Shown here piece by piece: positions 8,963 to 18,459 of a DNA stretch of 64,000 bases (positions within the stretch are counted from its first letter, which is position 1; each line of letters opens with the position of its first letter). A model generated the notes under the pieces. The model worked only from the letters and a program-made list of their open reading frames with translations, ran no database searches and was not told the DNA's origin. The stretch is from Streptomyces sp. M41(2017) (GTDB lineage Bacteria > Actinomycetota > Actinomycetes > Streptomycetales > Streptomycetaceae), in NCBI RefSeq assembly GCF_002078175.1, contig NZ_MWFK01000001.1, positions 5,394,001-5,458,000 on the forward strand, read 5' to 3'. Made by a program: the position numbers and the translations under genes.

Positions 8963-9937
8963 ATGCCGGAGAGCACACCCCCGCTCGTCGACGCGCACGC
9001 CCACTTCCTCACCCCCGAGTACGTGGCCGCCGCCCGGGCCGCCGGGCACCTCCACCCCGACGGCATGCCGGGCTGGCCCGACTGGAGCGCGGAGGAGCAC
9101 CTCCGCCTGATGGACCGCTGGGGCATCGGAACCTCGCTTCTGTCGATCTCCTCACCGGGCACCCATTTCGGCGACGACGCCGCGGCCCGCGCCCTCACCC
9201 GCCACGTCAACGAGACCGGTGCCGCGATCCGCCGACGGCACCCGCACCGCTTCGGGCACTTCGCCTCGCTGCCCCTGCCCGATGTGACGGGCGCCCTCGA
9301 CGCGCTCGCCCACGCCATGGACGACCTGGGCGCCGACGGCGTGACGGTGGAGTCGAACGCCCACGGCGTCTACCTCGGTGACGCGCGCTACGAGCCGCTG
9401 TACGCGGAACTCGACCGCAGGCGGACCCCCGTCTTCGTGCACCCCACCTCCCCGCCGCATGCCGAGGACCTCGCCCTCGGCCGGCCCCGCCCGATGCTGG
9501 AGTTCGTCTTCGACTCGGCCCGCACCGTGAGCGACCTGGTGTTCGCCGGTGTCCTCGCGCGGTATCCGAACATCCCGTGGATCATCACCCACGGCGGCGG
9601 CGCCTTGCCGCTGCTGGCCCAGCGCATGGAACTGTTCCGCCCGATGCTCTCCACCGGTGCCGCGGACTCCGCCTCCGTACCCGACCAGCTCGGGCGCCTC
9701 TGGTACGACCTGGCGGGCACGCCCTTCCCCCACCAGGCACCGGCCCTGACGGCCGCCTTCGGCAGCGAGCGCGTGCTGTACGGCAGCGACTACTGCTGGA
9801 CCCCGGCGTTCGGCGTGGACGCGCAGGTCGCCTCCCTGACCGGGGCCGCCCAGCCCGCCGGCGACACCTGGCACGCCCTGACCACCCGAAACGCGCAGCG
9901 GCTCTTCCCGCGCCTGAACCCCGGTGCTGCGGGGTGA
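8963..9937 (+). CDS. Amidohydrolase-2 family decarboxylase/hydrolase (ACMSD-like)
   Basis: A 324-residue protein; ATG at 8963 is chosen over the ATG at 8948 because it has a closer fit to the family N-terminus (VDAHAHFL at once). Metal-binding residues are in place: HxH at the start, VHPTS, THGGG and YGSDYCW. This pattern is that of amino-carboxymuconate-semialdehyde decarboxylase and gamma-resorcylate decarboxylase relatives. It follows the cyclic amidohydrolase and should act on a product of the same route. The decarboxylase reading is by family; a hydrolase role is also possible. Confidence 0.8.
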   Translation: MPESTPPLVDAHAHFLTPEYVAAARAAGHLHPDGMPGWPDWSAEEHLRLMDRWGIGTSLLSISSPGTHFGDDAAARALTRHVNETGAAIRRRHPHRFGHFASLPLPDVTGALDALAHAMDDLGADGVTVESNAHGVYLGDARYEPLYAELDRRRTPVFVHPTSPPHAEDLALGRPRPMLEFVFDSARTVSDLVFAGVLARYPNIPWIITHGGGALPLLAQRMELFRPMLSTGAADSASVPDQLGRLWYDLAGTPFPHQAPALTAAFGSERVLYGSDYCWTPAFGVDAQVASLTGAAQPAGDTWHALTTRNAQRLFPRLNPGAAG

Positions 9938-10046
9938 GCCCCGGCCGGAATCGCACGATGTCAGGTCCTGCCTCCGAGGTCGTTATCATCCGATAGAAGA
10001 GTTTTTAACCTTTTCTCATTGTGTGGTTCTCCTCCCGGGGTGGTCG

Positions 10047-10874
10047 ATGTCCCGCAAGCCGCCGACGGACGACGACGAGCTGCTGGCCAGGCTCGGGTCG
10101 CTGACCGCTCAGGCGCGTGAACGCGCGGAGTTCCAGCGCTCGCAGGTGGAGCTCGCCATCGCGCTGCAACGCGGCATGCTTCCGGGCCACATGCCCTCCG
10201 CCCCCGGCTTCGAGCTGGCCGTCCAGTACGCGCCCGCGTGCTACGGCCTCAACGTCGGCGGCGACTGGTACGACGCCTTCACGCTGCCCGACGGACGGAT
10301 CGGCCTGTCCATAGGCGACGTGCAGGGGCACAACATCGAGGCCGCGGCGTTCATGGGCCAGGTCCGGGTGGGCCTGCGGGCCCTCGCGTCCGTGACCAGC
10401 CAGCCCGGCGCACTGCTGGCCCGCACCAACGAGCTCATCCTGTCGCTCGGCGCCGACCTCTTCGCGACCTGCACCTTCATGCGACTCGATCCCACCACCG
10501 GCCTGCTGGAGAGCGCCCGGGCCGGACACATACCGTGCGTGTGGGCCACGGCGGACGGAAAATCCGGCATCACCGAGGACGAGGGCGGCCCGCCGCTCGG
10601 CATCGCCTCGGGGACGCAGTACCCGGTGACCCGGCACCGGCTCACCGTCGGCGGCGTGTTCGTGCTGCTCACCGACGGTGTCGTCGAGGGGCCGTCGATG
10701 AGCGTCGACGAAGGCCTCGACCAGGTCGTGCGGCTCGCGGGCGTGGCCGCCGTGGCGGGCCTGTCGGCCGGTTCACTGGCCGCCGCCGTCATCAAGGGGG
10801 CCGAGCGGGTGGGGCACGAGGACGACGCGGCCGTGCTCGTCGTCGGCCACGACGGCCGAGGCGCCCACATCTAG
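10047..10874 (+). CDS. SpoIIE-type PP2C serine phosphatase
   Basis: A 275-residue stand-alone PPM phosphatase. The RsbU/SpoIIE metal and active-site motifs appear in order: LNVGGDWYDAF near residue 70, GDVQGHNIEAA near 91, AGHIPCVW near 164, PPLGIASG near 184, LLTDGVVEG near 208 and HEDDAAVLVV near 256. The first 30 residues are a coiled-coil-like stalk. These enzymes dephosphorylate anti-anti-sigma factors. No sensor domain is present in the chain, but the next gene encodes a MASE1 membrane sensor lacking an output domain. Confidence 0.9.
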   Translation: MSRKPPTDDDELLARLGSLTAQARERAEFQRSQVELAIALQRGMLPGHMPSAPGFELAVQYAPACYGLNVGGDWYDAFTLPDGRIGLSIGDVQGHNIEAAAFMGQVRVGLRALASVTSQPGALLARTNELILSLGADLFATCTFMRLDPTTGLLESARAGHIPCVWATADGKSGITEDEGGPPLGIASGTQYPVTRHRLTVGGVFVLLTDGVVEGPSMSVDEGLDQVVRLAGVAAVAGLSAGSLAAAVIKGAERVGHEDDAAVLVVGHDGRGAHI

Positions 10875-10992
10875 GGCCCACCCGCCGGTCGCCCCGGTCC
10901 GGCACGCACCGTTCGCTCACGCGGTCCGATCGGCAGACGCCCCCGACTCCGAACGCCCGCTCGCCTCGCCGAGCGGGCGGGGTAGGTGTCTG

Positions 10993-12003
10993 ATGGCTCG
11001 TGTGGTGGGTACACACGAGCTGCGCAGGCCGGCTGTCCTGGCGCTCCAGACGCTGGCGATCGCCGCCTGCTACTACGGAGCGGGACGGCTCGGACTCGTG
11101 CGGCGGCTCTCCGTCGACGGAGCGGTGTTCACCCCCATCTGGCCGCCCACCGGAGTGGCCGTCGCGGTCCTGCTGATCCTCGGGATCAGGTCCTGGCTCG
11201 GCATCGCCCTCGGCGCCCTCCTGGTCGTCCTGTCCCTCTCCTCCTTCTCGTCCATCACGCCGTCCGTGATCGGTATCGTCGCCGGCAACACGATCGCCCC
11301 CGTGTGCGCCTACCTCCTGCTGCGCAAGGTGCGCTTCCGGAACGATCTGAGCCGGTTGCGCGACGGGTTGGCGCTGGTCTTCCTCGCCGCCCTCGGCAGC
11401 ATGACGATCAGCGCGATGTCGGGCGTCGGCATCCTCATCGCCACGGGCAAGCTCGCCTGGGGCGACTTCTGGCCCGTCTGGCTGGCCTGGTGGGTGGGTG
11501 ACGCGATGGGCGTCCTGATCATCACCCCGGTCCTGCTCATGGCCTACTCGCTCCACAGGCCGCTGAACCTGTCGCGGTGGAAGGAGGCCGTGCTCCTGGT
11601 GGCCGCGGTCTGCGTCATCGTGCCGTACGCCACCCGCAGCAGTCTCAGCCTGCTCTACCTCGTGTACCCCCTGCTGATCTGGGCGGCGCTGCGCTTCGAG
11701 CTGGCGGGCAGCATGGTGTGCGCCCTCTTCGCGTCGGTCCTGGCCACCATCGCCGCCACGGACCACGCCGGTCCCTTCGTGGACCTCAGCAACACCTCGG
11801 TCATGATCAAACTGCAGGCGTTCAACGGGTCCATGGCGCTGACGGCCCTGCTGCTGTCCGCGGTGATCACCGAACAGCGCAACACGAGGCGCTCCGTGGA
11901 ACGGGCCTGTCAGGAACTGGTCCAGGTGCTGGAGCACCTGACCGCCGGGAACCCGCCACCCCGGCCGCCGCCCCCGGACGAGGACGACGACCGCCTGAAA
12001 TGA
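10993..12003 (+). CDS. MASE1-domain integral membrane sensor without output domain
   Basis: A 336-residue protein with eight or nine hydrophobic segments and the MASE1 hallmarks FTPIWPPTGVAVA near residue 45 and WVGDAMGVLIITPVLL near 166. After the last helix only about 40 residues remain, ending in a proline- and acid-rich tail, so there is no kinase, GGDEF or phosphatase domain. MASE1 normally feeds a signal into such a fused partner. It starts 118 nt after the PP2C gene, same strand, suggesting that the partner is encoded separately. Confidence 0.83.
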   Translation: MARVVGTHELRRPAVLALQTLAIAACYYGAGRLGLVRRLSVDGAVFTPIWPPTGVAVAVLLILGIRSWLGIALGALLVVLSLSSFSSITPSVIGIVAGNTIAPVCAYLLLRKVRFRNDLSRLRDGLALVFLAALGSMTISAMSGVGILIATGKLAWGDFWPVWLAWWVGDAMGVLIITPVLLMAYSLHRPLNLSRWKEAVLLVAAVCVIVPYATRSSLSLLYLVYPLLIWAALRFELAGSMVCALFASVLATIAATDHAGPFVDLSNTSVMIKLQAFNGSMALTALLLSAVITEQRNTRRSVERACQELVQVLEHLTAGNPPPRPPPPDEDDDRLK

Positions 12004-12117
12004 CCGCGGACGGGCCCCTCCCACGATCCGGACCGTGAGGGCACCGTGCCGCGGTCGACTCCGGTGGGGAAAGATGAGACCACAAGCGAAGAAACACCGA
12101 TGTGGAGGTGCGGGCAC

Positions 12118-13758
12118 ATGCAGCACGAGCGCGCGGGCAAGCCGGCCGGCCCCGAGGACCTCGTCGACGTAGCCCGGTTGGTCACCGCGTACTACGCGCT
12201 CCACCCCGACCCGGCCGACCCCGGCCAGCGCGTCGCGTTCGGCACGTCCGGACACCGCGGATCGTCCCTGGCGACCGCGTTCAACGAGGACCACATCGCC
12301 GCGACGAGCCAGGCCATCTGCGAGTACCGCGACGGCCAGGGCACGGACGGCCCGCTCTTCCTGGGCATCGACAGCCACGCGCTCTCGGAGCCCGCGAAGG
12401 TCACCGCCCTGGAGGTGTTCGGGGCGCACGGCGTGACGGTCCTCCTCGACAGCGAGGACGGCTACACCCCCACTCCGGCGGTGTCGCACGCCATCCTCAC
12501 CCACAACCGGGGCCGCACCACCGGCCTCGCCGACGGCGTCGTGGTCACGCCGTCCCACAACCCGCCGGGCGACGGCGGCTTCAAGTACAACCCGCCGAAC
12601 GGCGGCCCCGCGGGCTCCGAGGCGACCTCCTGGATCCAGGACCGCGCCAACGAACTCATCAGGGACGGCCTGAAGGACGTACGCCGCGTCAGCTACACGC
12701 AGGCGCTGACCGCGCCCGGCACCGGACGCTACGACTTCCTCGGCGCCTACGTGGCCGACCTGCCGAACGTGGTGGACCTGGACGCGATCCGCGACGCCGG
12801 TGTCCGGATCGGCGCCGACCCGCTCGGCGGGGCCTCGGTCGCCTACTGGGGCCGCATCGCCGAGCAGCACCGGCTCGACCTGACCGTGGTCAACCCGACC
12901 ACGGACCCGACCTGGCGCTTCATGACGCTGGACTGGGACGGCAAGATCCGCATGGACTGCTCGTCGCCGTACGCCATGGCCTCGCTCATCGCGCAGCGCG
13001 ACCGCTACCAGATCGCCACGGGCAACGACGCCGACGCCGACCGCCACGGCATCGTGACGCCGGACGGCGGGCTCATGAACCCCAACCACTATCTCGCCAC
13101 CGCCATCGGCTACCTGTACTCCCACCGGGACCGGTGGCCGGCCGGCACGGGGATCGGCAAGACGCTCGTGTCCTCCAGCATGATCGACCGGGTCGCCGCC
13201 GATCTCGGCCGCGAGCTGATCGAGGTGCCCGTCGGGTTCAAGTGGTTCGTGGACGGGCTGGTCGACGGCTCCATCGGGTTCGGCGGCGAGGAGTCGGCCG
13301 GGGCGTCCTTCCTGCGCCGCGACGGCTCGGTGTGGACCACCGACAAGGACGGGATCATCCTGGCGCTGCTGGCCTCCGAGATCACCGGCGTGACGGGCAG
13401 GACGCCCTCGGAGCACTACGCCGAGCTGACCGGCCGGTTCGGCGAGCCCGCCTACGAGCGGATCGACGCCCCCGCGACCCGCGAGGAGAAGGCGCTGCTC
13501 GCCAAGCTGTCCCCGGCGCAGATCACCGCGGACACCCTCGCCGGCGAAGCCGTCACGGCGGTCCTCACCGAGGCGCCGGGCAACGGCGCTCCGATCGGCG
13601 GCATCAAGGTGACCACGGAGAACGCCTGGTTCGCGGCCCGTCCGTCCGGGACCGAGGACGTGTACAAGATCTACGCGGAGTCCTTCCGGGGAACCGACCA
13701 CCTCCGTCAGGTGCAGGACGAGGCGAAGGCCGTGGTGTCGGCGGCCCTGTCCGGCTGA
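12118..13758 (+). CDS. pgm: Phosphoglucomutase (alpha-D-glucose phosphate-specific)
   Basis: A 546-residue protein from the ATG at 12118. It carries the phosphoserine loop [15 protein letters not shown] near residue 146, the metal loop [10 protein letters not shown] near 303, the sugar loop [12 protein letters not shown] near 388 and the C-terminal phosphate-binding [12 protein letters not shown] near 508, all intact. It interconverts glucose 1- and 6-phosphate, feeding glycogen and nucleotide-sugar synthesis. Length and motifs match the bacterial pgm type rather than the phosphomannomutase type. A strong hairpin follows the stop. Confidence 0.95.
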   Translation: MQHERAGKPAGPEDLVDVARLVTAYYALHPDPADPGQRVAFGTSGHRGSSLATAFNEDHIAATSQAICEYRDGQGTDGPLFLGIDSHALSEPAKVTALEVFGAHGVTVLLDSEDGYTPTPAVSHAILTHNRGRTTGLADGVVVTPSHNPPGDGGFKYNPPNGGPAGSEATSWIQDRANELIRDGLKDVRRVSYTQALTAPGTGRYDFLGAYVADLPNVVDLDAIRDAGVRIGADPLGGASVAYWGRIAEQHRLDLTVVNPTTDPTWRFMTLDWDGKIRMDCSSPYAMASLIAQRDRYQIATGNDADADRHGIVTPDGGLMNPNHYLATAIGYLYSHRDRWPAGTGIGKTLVSSSMIDRVAADLGRELIEVPVGFKWFVDGLVDGSIGFGGEESAGASFLRRDGSVWTTDKDGIILALLASEITGVTGRTPSEHYAELTGRFGEPAYERIDAPATREEKALLAKLSPAQITADTLAGEAVTAVLTEAPGNGAPIGGIKVTTENAWFAARPSGTEDVYKIYAESFRGTDHLRQVQDEAKAVVSAALSG

Positions 13759-13781
13759 GCGACGGAGCCCGCCGGTACGCG

Positions 13782-13830
13782 GGAGCCGGGGGCGTCGCGC
13801 CGTGAGAGACGGTGCGACGCCCCTGGCTCC
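13782..13830 (+). terminator. Hairpin terminator after phosphoglucomutase
   Basis: A long stem (13782-13803 with 13809-13830, with about two mismatched positions) and a 5-nt loop begin 23 nt after the pgm stop. The stem is almost entirely G/C and lacks a long U tract, as is common in actinomycetes. Confidence 0.75.
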
Positions 13831-13957
13831 GTTCCGGTGGGGCGGGCCCGGACCGGAGGGCCACAGGCTGTGTCGGGGGCGTCCCTCTGGCCCGCCGCGC
13901 GGTGGCCGCGGCCACCGCGCGGCGGGCCGCGGGCCCGTGGGCGGCATGATGGCTCGC

Positions 13958-14425
13958 ATGCGCATCCGTATCGACGCCGTCGAGCTGCCCGGCCGCACGT
14001 GCCCGGCCCCCGAGGGCCGCACCGTCTCGGCGTACGACAACATCCACGTGGCCGTCCAGCGCCGCGATCGCCCGGCCGAACTGCTCGACCCCCAGCCGGG
14101 TGACGGCGCCACCGCGACCTGGTCCCTCGACTGCACGGCGGAACCGTCGGAGACCGGCATCCACGTGAAGGGCCCGTACGTGCAGGACCGGCTGGGTCAC
14201 CGGTTCATCTACCTGTCCTGGGGCACCGTCGACGAGGCGGGCGTCTTCAGCATGTTCCGCCGCGCCAAGCTGATGCTCGACGCGGTTCCCGCCGACGTCC
14301 TCGCCGCCGCCGCGCGCGAAGGACTGCTCGTCGCCCGGCTCGGCCTGACCGACGAGTCCGGCCATCCGCGCTGTGCCCGGGTGGTGCCGCCGCAGATCAC
14401 CTGGACCGCGGAACCGGCCGCGTAG
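13958..14425 (+). CDS. DUF5990-family protein
   Basis: A 155-residue soluble protein with no signal peptide. The fold-defining stretches (LPGRTCP near the start, YDNIHVAVQRR, GPYVQDRLGHRFIYLSWG and FRRAKLMLDAVP) are those I associate with DUF5990, a family found mainly in actinobacteria with no assigned function. Starts at 13946, 13949 and 13958 are all in frame; 13958 gives the shortest conserved N-terminus (MRIRIDAVEL). It is convergent with the hydrolase gene that follows. Confidence 0.62.
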   Translation: MRIRIDAVELPGRTCPAPEGRTVSAYDNIHVAVQRRDRPAELLDPQPGDGATATWSLDCTAEPSETGIHVKGPYVQDRLGHRFIYLSWGTVDEAGVFSMFRRAKLMLDAVPADVLAAAAREGLLVARLGLTDESGHPRCARVVPPQITWTAEPAA

Positions 14426-14462
14426 CCGGTCCGCCCCCTGGCGCCCTCGGCGCGGACCGGGC

Positions 14463-15926
14463 TCAGGGTGCGATCCCGATCCCGTCGATCCGGCTCCAGC
14501 TCCGCTCCTGGGCGGCGGTCATCGCGGGCCAGGCCAGCCCACCGGGACGGGGCCTGACGCGTGACGCGTACGGGGCCGGGCGGAAGTCCGGGGAGTAGAA
14601 GCAGCCGGTGCCGTAGACACGGTCGAACGCGGCGCAGCTCGAACTGATCGACCGCGCGGAGGGCTTCCGCCCGGTGCGGACCCAGGAGTCCAGAGCGGCA
14701 AGGGAGTTGGCGTACTCGGCGTCACTGAGTTCGCTGTGCTCGGTCTCGCGGGTGAACGTCTGCACCAAGTGGGCGGCACGGTGGGCGCCTTGGAGCGTGG
14801 CCCGGTAGGCGGCCTCGTGCTCGACGAACGCCGTCGGGTCGTCGATCGCGTGCAGGGTCAGCACGGGCAGGGAGACCTTGCCGGTCAGGTCGCTGTCGTA
14901 GGAGAGGTCGCGTCGGGCGGCGGGGTCGGCGGTGAACCGTTCGACGGCGGCGTTGAGCGCCTTGTCGTCGTGCGAACCGGCGTACCGCACCCCCTGGTTG
15001 CTGAAGGGGTTCCGTCCGCCGAGCCGGTCGCGGACGATGTCCCGGAACGTGAAGGTGGCGAACCGAAGGTGTGATTCGAGGGTCCGCTCGGGGAGATGCG
15101 TGACGGCCAGGATGTCGTCGAGGTTGCGCTGCTGGAGCGCCGTGCGGTCCTCGGGCGGGGAGGAGAATCCGGTGCATTCCTGCAACCGGGCGCGCAGTCC
15201 CGCGGAGGTCATCGTCGAGTCGGCGCGCAACCCCTGCCACAGCGGGTACTGCGGCTCCGTGGGCCTCGGGTGGTTCCGGCAGTAGTACTGATAGACGACA
15301 CGCAGGTCCACGCGGTAGTCGTAGCCGCGCGAGCCGCCGCCGAGGACACCGCTGGTGAGCAGCGCGCCGTCGTACGGGCCGCGTCTGCCGCCGTAGGTCT
15401 CGACGACCTTGGCGGCGACGTTCCCGCCCCAGGACTGGCCGTGCACGTACGTCCGCTTCGGGGTGCCGAACGTTCCGGCGAACAGGCGTCGCAGGTTCTC
15501 GGTGTCGGCGGCGGCCATGCGCGTCCCGTAGCCGCCGCGGCGGTACGAGGATCCCGCCCAGGCGTATCCCTGGTCGACCATCACGGACCACCGGTCGAGG
15601 TCACCGACGCTGCGGGTGGGGTCGGACTCCGGGCCGAGGTCCGGGCCGCCGTGGGCGTGCATCACGAGCGAGCCGTTCCAGGCGGTGGGGACGGCCATCG
15701 CATAGTAGGCGCCGTTGCCGTCCCGGCCGGTGTAACACGTCGCCTTTCCTGCGAGGTCGGCCGGACAGTCGACCGCGGCGGGCGGCGCGGTGACGGCGCC
15801 GGCCGGCGGTGCGAGGGTGAGCGTCCCGGCGATCGCACCGGCGACCAGGGCGGCCGCGGTCGCGCGGCGGGGCCCGCGTGACCGGGACCTGCGGGGGAGG
15901 CGTACGGGCGTGCTGGACCTGTTCAC
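14463..15926 (-). CDS. Secreted alpha/beta hydrolase (tannase/feruloyl-esterase-like)
   Basis: A 487-residue protein from a GTG at 15926. A Tat-like N-terminus (RRSRSRGPRRA, then AALVAGAIAGTLTLAPPAGAV) indicates secretion. The nucleophile elbow GQSWGG (near residue 167), a DDPTAF loop (near 370, candidate Asp) and a late histidine in ETEHSEL (near 401) form a plausible catalytic triad. Paired cysteines (VDCPADLAGKATC; SSCAAF...GTGCFY) suggest extracellular disulfides. Substrate not evident; polysaccharide-linked esters or hydroxyalkanoates are possible. Confidence 0.75.
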   Translation of the reverse strand: MNRSSTPVRLPRRSRSRGPRRATAAALVAGAIAGTLTLAPPAGAVTAPPAAVDCPADLAGKATCYTGRDGNGAYYAMAVPTAWNGSLVMHAHGGPDLGPESDPTRSVGDLDRWSVMVDQGYAWAGSSYRRGGYGTRMAAADTENLRRLFAGTFGTPKRTYVHGQSWGGNVAAKVVETYGGRRGPYDGALLTSGVLGGGSRGYDYRVDLRVVYQYYCRNHPRPTEPQYPLWQGLRADSTMTSAGLRARLQECTGFSSPPEDRTALQQRNLDDILAVTHLPERTLESHLRFATFTFRDIVRDRLGGRNPFSNQGVRYAGSHDDKALNAAVERFTADPAARRDLSYDSDLTGKVSLPVLTLHAIDDPTAFVEHEAAYRATLQGAHRAAHLVQTFTRETEHSELSDAEYANSLAALDSWVRTGRKPSARSISSSCAAFDRVYGTGCFYSPDFRPAPYASRVRPRPGGLAWPAMTAAQERSWSRIDGIGIAP

Positions 15927-16164
15927 GGCGCGGCTCCTTGTCCTCGTCGGCGCGTCGTCGCGCCGTCGGGCGTGATGCTAGGAAGCCCGCCCGGGGAGAT
16001 CCATGGCCGTGATCGTTGTGTTCATAGTGTTCGGCCCGGGCGGGCCGCCGGACATCCGCCACCGGGTGGGTCCGGCAGACGCGGGCGCGGGATCACCCGA
16101 TCCCGGAACAGGTTGCGCGTTCGTTAGACCCTGTCACGAAACCTCTTGACCGTCACGCAATTGA

Positions 16165-16179
16165 GTTATAGCCTCTAAC
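16165..16179. promoter_or_regulatory. Palindromic operator over the promoter of the MDR oxidoreductase gene
   Basis: GTTATAGCCTCTAAC is a 15-nt palindrome with a single mismatched pair, 45 nt before the oxidoreductase start. It overlaps a possible -10 box (TATAGC, 16167-16172) positioned 15 nt after a possible -35 (TTGACC, 16146-16151). A MarR- or TetR-type repressor is the usual reader of such a site, but none is encoded next to it. Confidence 0.5.
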
Positions 16180-16224
16180 TAAAGCGAAGGTCAGTAACCA
16201 ACGTGGAACGCAGTGGAGGTCGTC

Positions 16225-17256
16225 ATGAACGCCGAAACGCTCGTCGAGGTCGTCCTGCCGGGCAAGGTGGAGCCGGAGGGCCTGGAGATCCGGCACGGGG
16301 CCGTCCCCGTCGCCGGGTCCGGCGAGGTCGTGATCCGGATGGAGGCGACCGGCGTGTCCTTCGCCGAGCAGCAGATGCGGCGCGGGCGGTACTACGACCA
16401 GCCGCCCTTCCCCTTCGTGCCCGGCTACGACCTGGTCGGCACCGTCCTCTCCACGGGCGCCGGCGTCGACCCGGCCCTCGCCGGCACCCGCGTGGCCGCC
16501 CTGCTCAAGGTCGGCGGATGGGCCACCCACGTGCGCGTCGAGGCGGCCGACGTCGTGCCCGTGCCCGACGGGATCGGGGCGGCGGAAGCGGAGACGGTGG
16601 TGGTCAACGGCATCACCGCCTGGCAGATGCTGCACCGCAAGGCCCATGTCCGCGCCGGGCAGACCATCCTGGTGCACGGCGCCAACGGCGGTGTCGGCTC
16701 CGTGCTCGTCCAACTGGCGCACGCGGCGGGCGTGAAGGTGATCGGCACGGCGTCGGCCCGCCACCACGACGCCCTCAGGAAGCAGGGCGTCACTCCCGTC
16801 GACTACCGGACCGACGACGTTCCGGCCCGCGTCCGGGAGATCGCCCCCGAAGGCGTCGACGCCGTCTTCGACCACGTCGGAGGCCGCAGCGCCGTCGACT
16901 CCTGGCACCTCCTCGCGCCCGGTGGCACGCTCGTCTCCTACGGCAGCGCCTCCACCCGCGACGACACCGGATCCAAGCAGTGGCCCGTGCTCAAGCTGCT
17001 CGGCCGGGTCTGGCTGTGGAACGCCCTGCCGAACGGCCGGCACGCCTACTTCTTCAACGTCTGGGGTGGCCGCGCCCTGGCCAGGAACGCGTTCCGGGCC
17101 CGGCTGCGCGCCGATCTCACACAGGTCTTCACCGCTCTCCGGCGCGGTGAGGTCACCGCGCAGATCGCCGCCCAACTGCCCCTGGCCAGCGCGGCCGAGG
17201 CCCTGCGGCTCGCCGAGTCCGGCACCGTCGCCGGGAAGGTCGTCCTCAACCCGTAG
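16225..17256 (+). CDS. Medium-chain dehydrogenase/reductase, quinone-oxidoreductase type
   Basis: A 343-residue zinc-independent MDR protein. It has the GroES-like N-terminal domain (GSGEVVIRMEATGVSFAE; FVPGYDLVGTV near residue 75) and the Rossmann NADPH site (ILVHGANGGVGSVLVQLA near residue 155). The zinc-ligand residues of alcohol dehydrogenases are absent, as in quinone oxidoreductases and enoyl reductases. It reduces an activated double bond or quinone with NADPH. A SnoaL-like gene follows by 71 nt and is probably co-transcribed. Confidence 0.85.
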   Translation: MNAETLVEVVLPGKVEPEGLEIRHGAVPVAGSGEVVIRMEATGVSFAEQQMRRGRYYDQPPFPFVPGYDLVGTVLSTGAGVDPALAGTRVAALLKVGGWATHVRVEAADVVPVPDGIGAAEAETVVVNGITAWQMLHRKAHVRAGQTILVHGANGGVGSVLVQLAHAAGVKVIGTASARHHDALRKQGVTPVDYRTDDVPARVREIAPEGVDAVFDHVGGRSAVDSWHLLAPGGTLVSYGSASTRDDTGSKQWPVLKLLGRVWLWNALPNGRHAYFFNVWGGRALARNAFRARLRADLTQVFTALRRGEVTAQIAAQLPLASAAEALRLAESGTVAGKVVLNP

Positions 17257-17327
17257 ACCCCGGCCTCGCACGCCCGAGCCCCGGATCCGTCACCGCACCC
17301 CCGACCGGAGAAACGCGAGGACCCGCC

Positions 17328-17801
17328 ATGACCGATGGACCCGCCGTGAGCAACCCCCCTGCCCCGGAAGCCGCTTCGAGCCGCACCGATGCCCACGCCC
17401 TGCTCGACGTGTGGCTGCGCCTGTGGAACGGCGATCTCGCCCTGGCGCCGGAGGCCGTCACGCCCGACTTCCGTCTCCACGCGGCCCTGCTCGACGGCGG
17501 TGACGGCAGCGCCGTCCGAGGTGCCGAGGGCCTCGCGGCCTGGATCGGGCAGACCCGGGCGGCATTCCCCGACCTGCGCTTCGCGATCGAGGCCGAACCC
17601 CTGGTGGACGGTGCCTTCACCTCCGTCCGCTGGACCGCCGGCGGCACCTACGCGGGTGGTTTCCCGGGCGCCGAGGCGGCCCCGGGGACAGCGGTCGCCT
17701 TCACCGGTACGGACACCCTGCGTACCCGCGACGGCAGGTACGCCGAGTACTGGGTGAACTCCGACATGCTGCATCTCTTCGCCCAGCTCGGGGTCCGGTG
17801 A
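17328..17801 (+). CDS. SnoaL-like (NTF2-fold) ester cyclase family protein
   Basis: A 157-residue protein with the NTF2-like pattern of SnoaL/ester-cyclase proteins: a first helix with WLRLWNGDLALAPEAVTPDFRLH near residue 32, FPDLRFAIE near 83, then TFTGTDTLRTRDGRYAEYWVNSD, the typical late strand pair and helix end. The family includes polyketide cyclases, detoxification enzymes and many of unknown role. Co-located with the oxidoreductase at 16225, with which it probably forms an operon. Confidence 0.72.
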   Translation: MTDGPAVSNPPAPEAASSRTDAHALLDVWLRLWNGDLALAPEAVTPDFRLHAALLDGGDGSAVRGAEGLAAWIGQTRAAFPDLRFAIEAEPLVDGAFTSVRWTAGGTYAGGFPGAEAAPGTAVAFTGTDTLRTRDGRYAEYWVNSDMLHLFAQLGVR

Positions 17802-18007
17802 GCCTGCGCGGCCGACGGTGTGCGCGCCCGAGTGCGGCGGCGCGGTCACCGGCGCGGGGCGAGGCGGCCGGCTTGCCCGCGCGGGCCCGGCGGTCGCGTG
17901 TCAGGGTGGATCCAGGGCCGTGGGCCCGCGAGACCGTCAGGGCTCCGGGACACCACCCGCCAGACGCCGAGCCGCCGGACCACCGGCGCGGAAGAAGGAG
18001 ACAGCGC

Positions 18008-18391
18008 GTGGAGGAGAGGGAATTCGTCCAAGCGGTGTCGGAGCGCACAGGACTGTCACGGCAGGAGTCGGCCGATCTGACGCGCGCCACGCTGGAGACG
18101 CTCGCCCACCGGCTGAGCGGGGGTGAGGACCGGGCCCTGGAGCGGGAACTGCCCGAAGGTCTGGCGGAGTCCGTCCGCCGTGGAGCCACCTCGGCCATCG
18201 AGGCCTTCAGCTACGCCGAGACCGTGCGACGGGTCGCCGAGCGCAACATGCTCAAGAAGAGCGAGGCCGACAGCGGTGTCCGCGCGGTCCTCGTGACGCT
18301 GCGCGACGCGATCAGCGAGAAGGAGTTCGGGAACCTGATGTCGCAGCTCGGGTCGGACTTTTCCCAGCCCGTCGAGGACTTCGCCGGCTGA
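18008..18391 (+). CDS. DUF2267 family protein
   Basis: A 127-residue protein. The start is the GTG at 18008, preceded by an AAGGAG-like site. The frame stays open upstream to 17798, but that extension is Arg/Pro-rich noise. The body (REFVQAVSERTGLSRQESADLTRATLETLAHRLSGGE, then LRDAISEKEFGNLMSQLGSDF) is the DUF2267 pattern, a helical family often found in stress-response loci of actinobacteria. Function unknown. Confidence 0.75.
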   Translation: MEEREFVQAVSERTGLSRQESADLTRATLETLAHRLSGGEDRALERELPEGLAESVRRGATSAIEAFSYAETVRRVAERNMLKKSEADSGVRAVLVTLRDAISEKEFGNLMSQLGSDFSQPVEDFAG

Positions 18392-18459
18392 TCGTCGGCG
18401 GCCCGTCCGGTCCAGGGCGGGAGCGGTGGGGTGTCCGCGGGTGGGGACGACGGTCGTTC

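Noticed and set aside
10792-14160. 1122-codon minus-strand frame across the MASE1 and phosphoglucomutase genes
   Set aside because: Antisense shadow. It crosses two well-supported + genes and shows no family motif.
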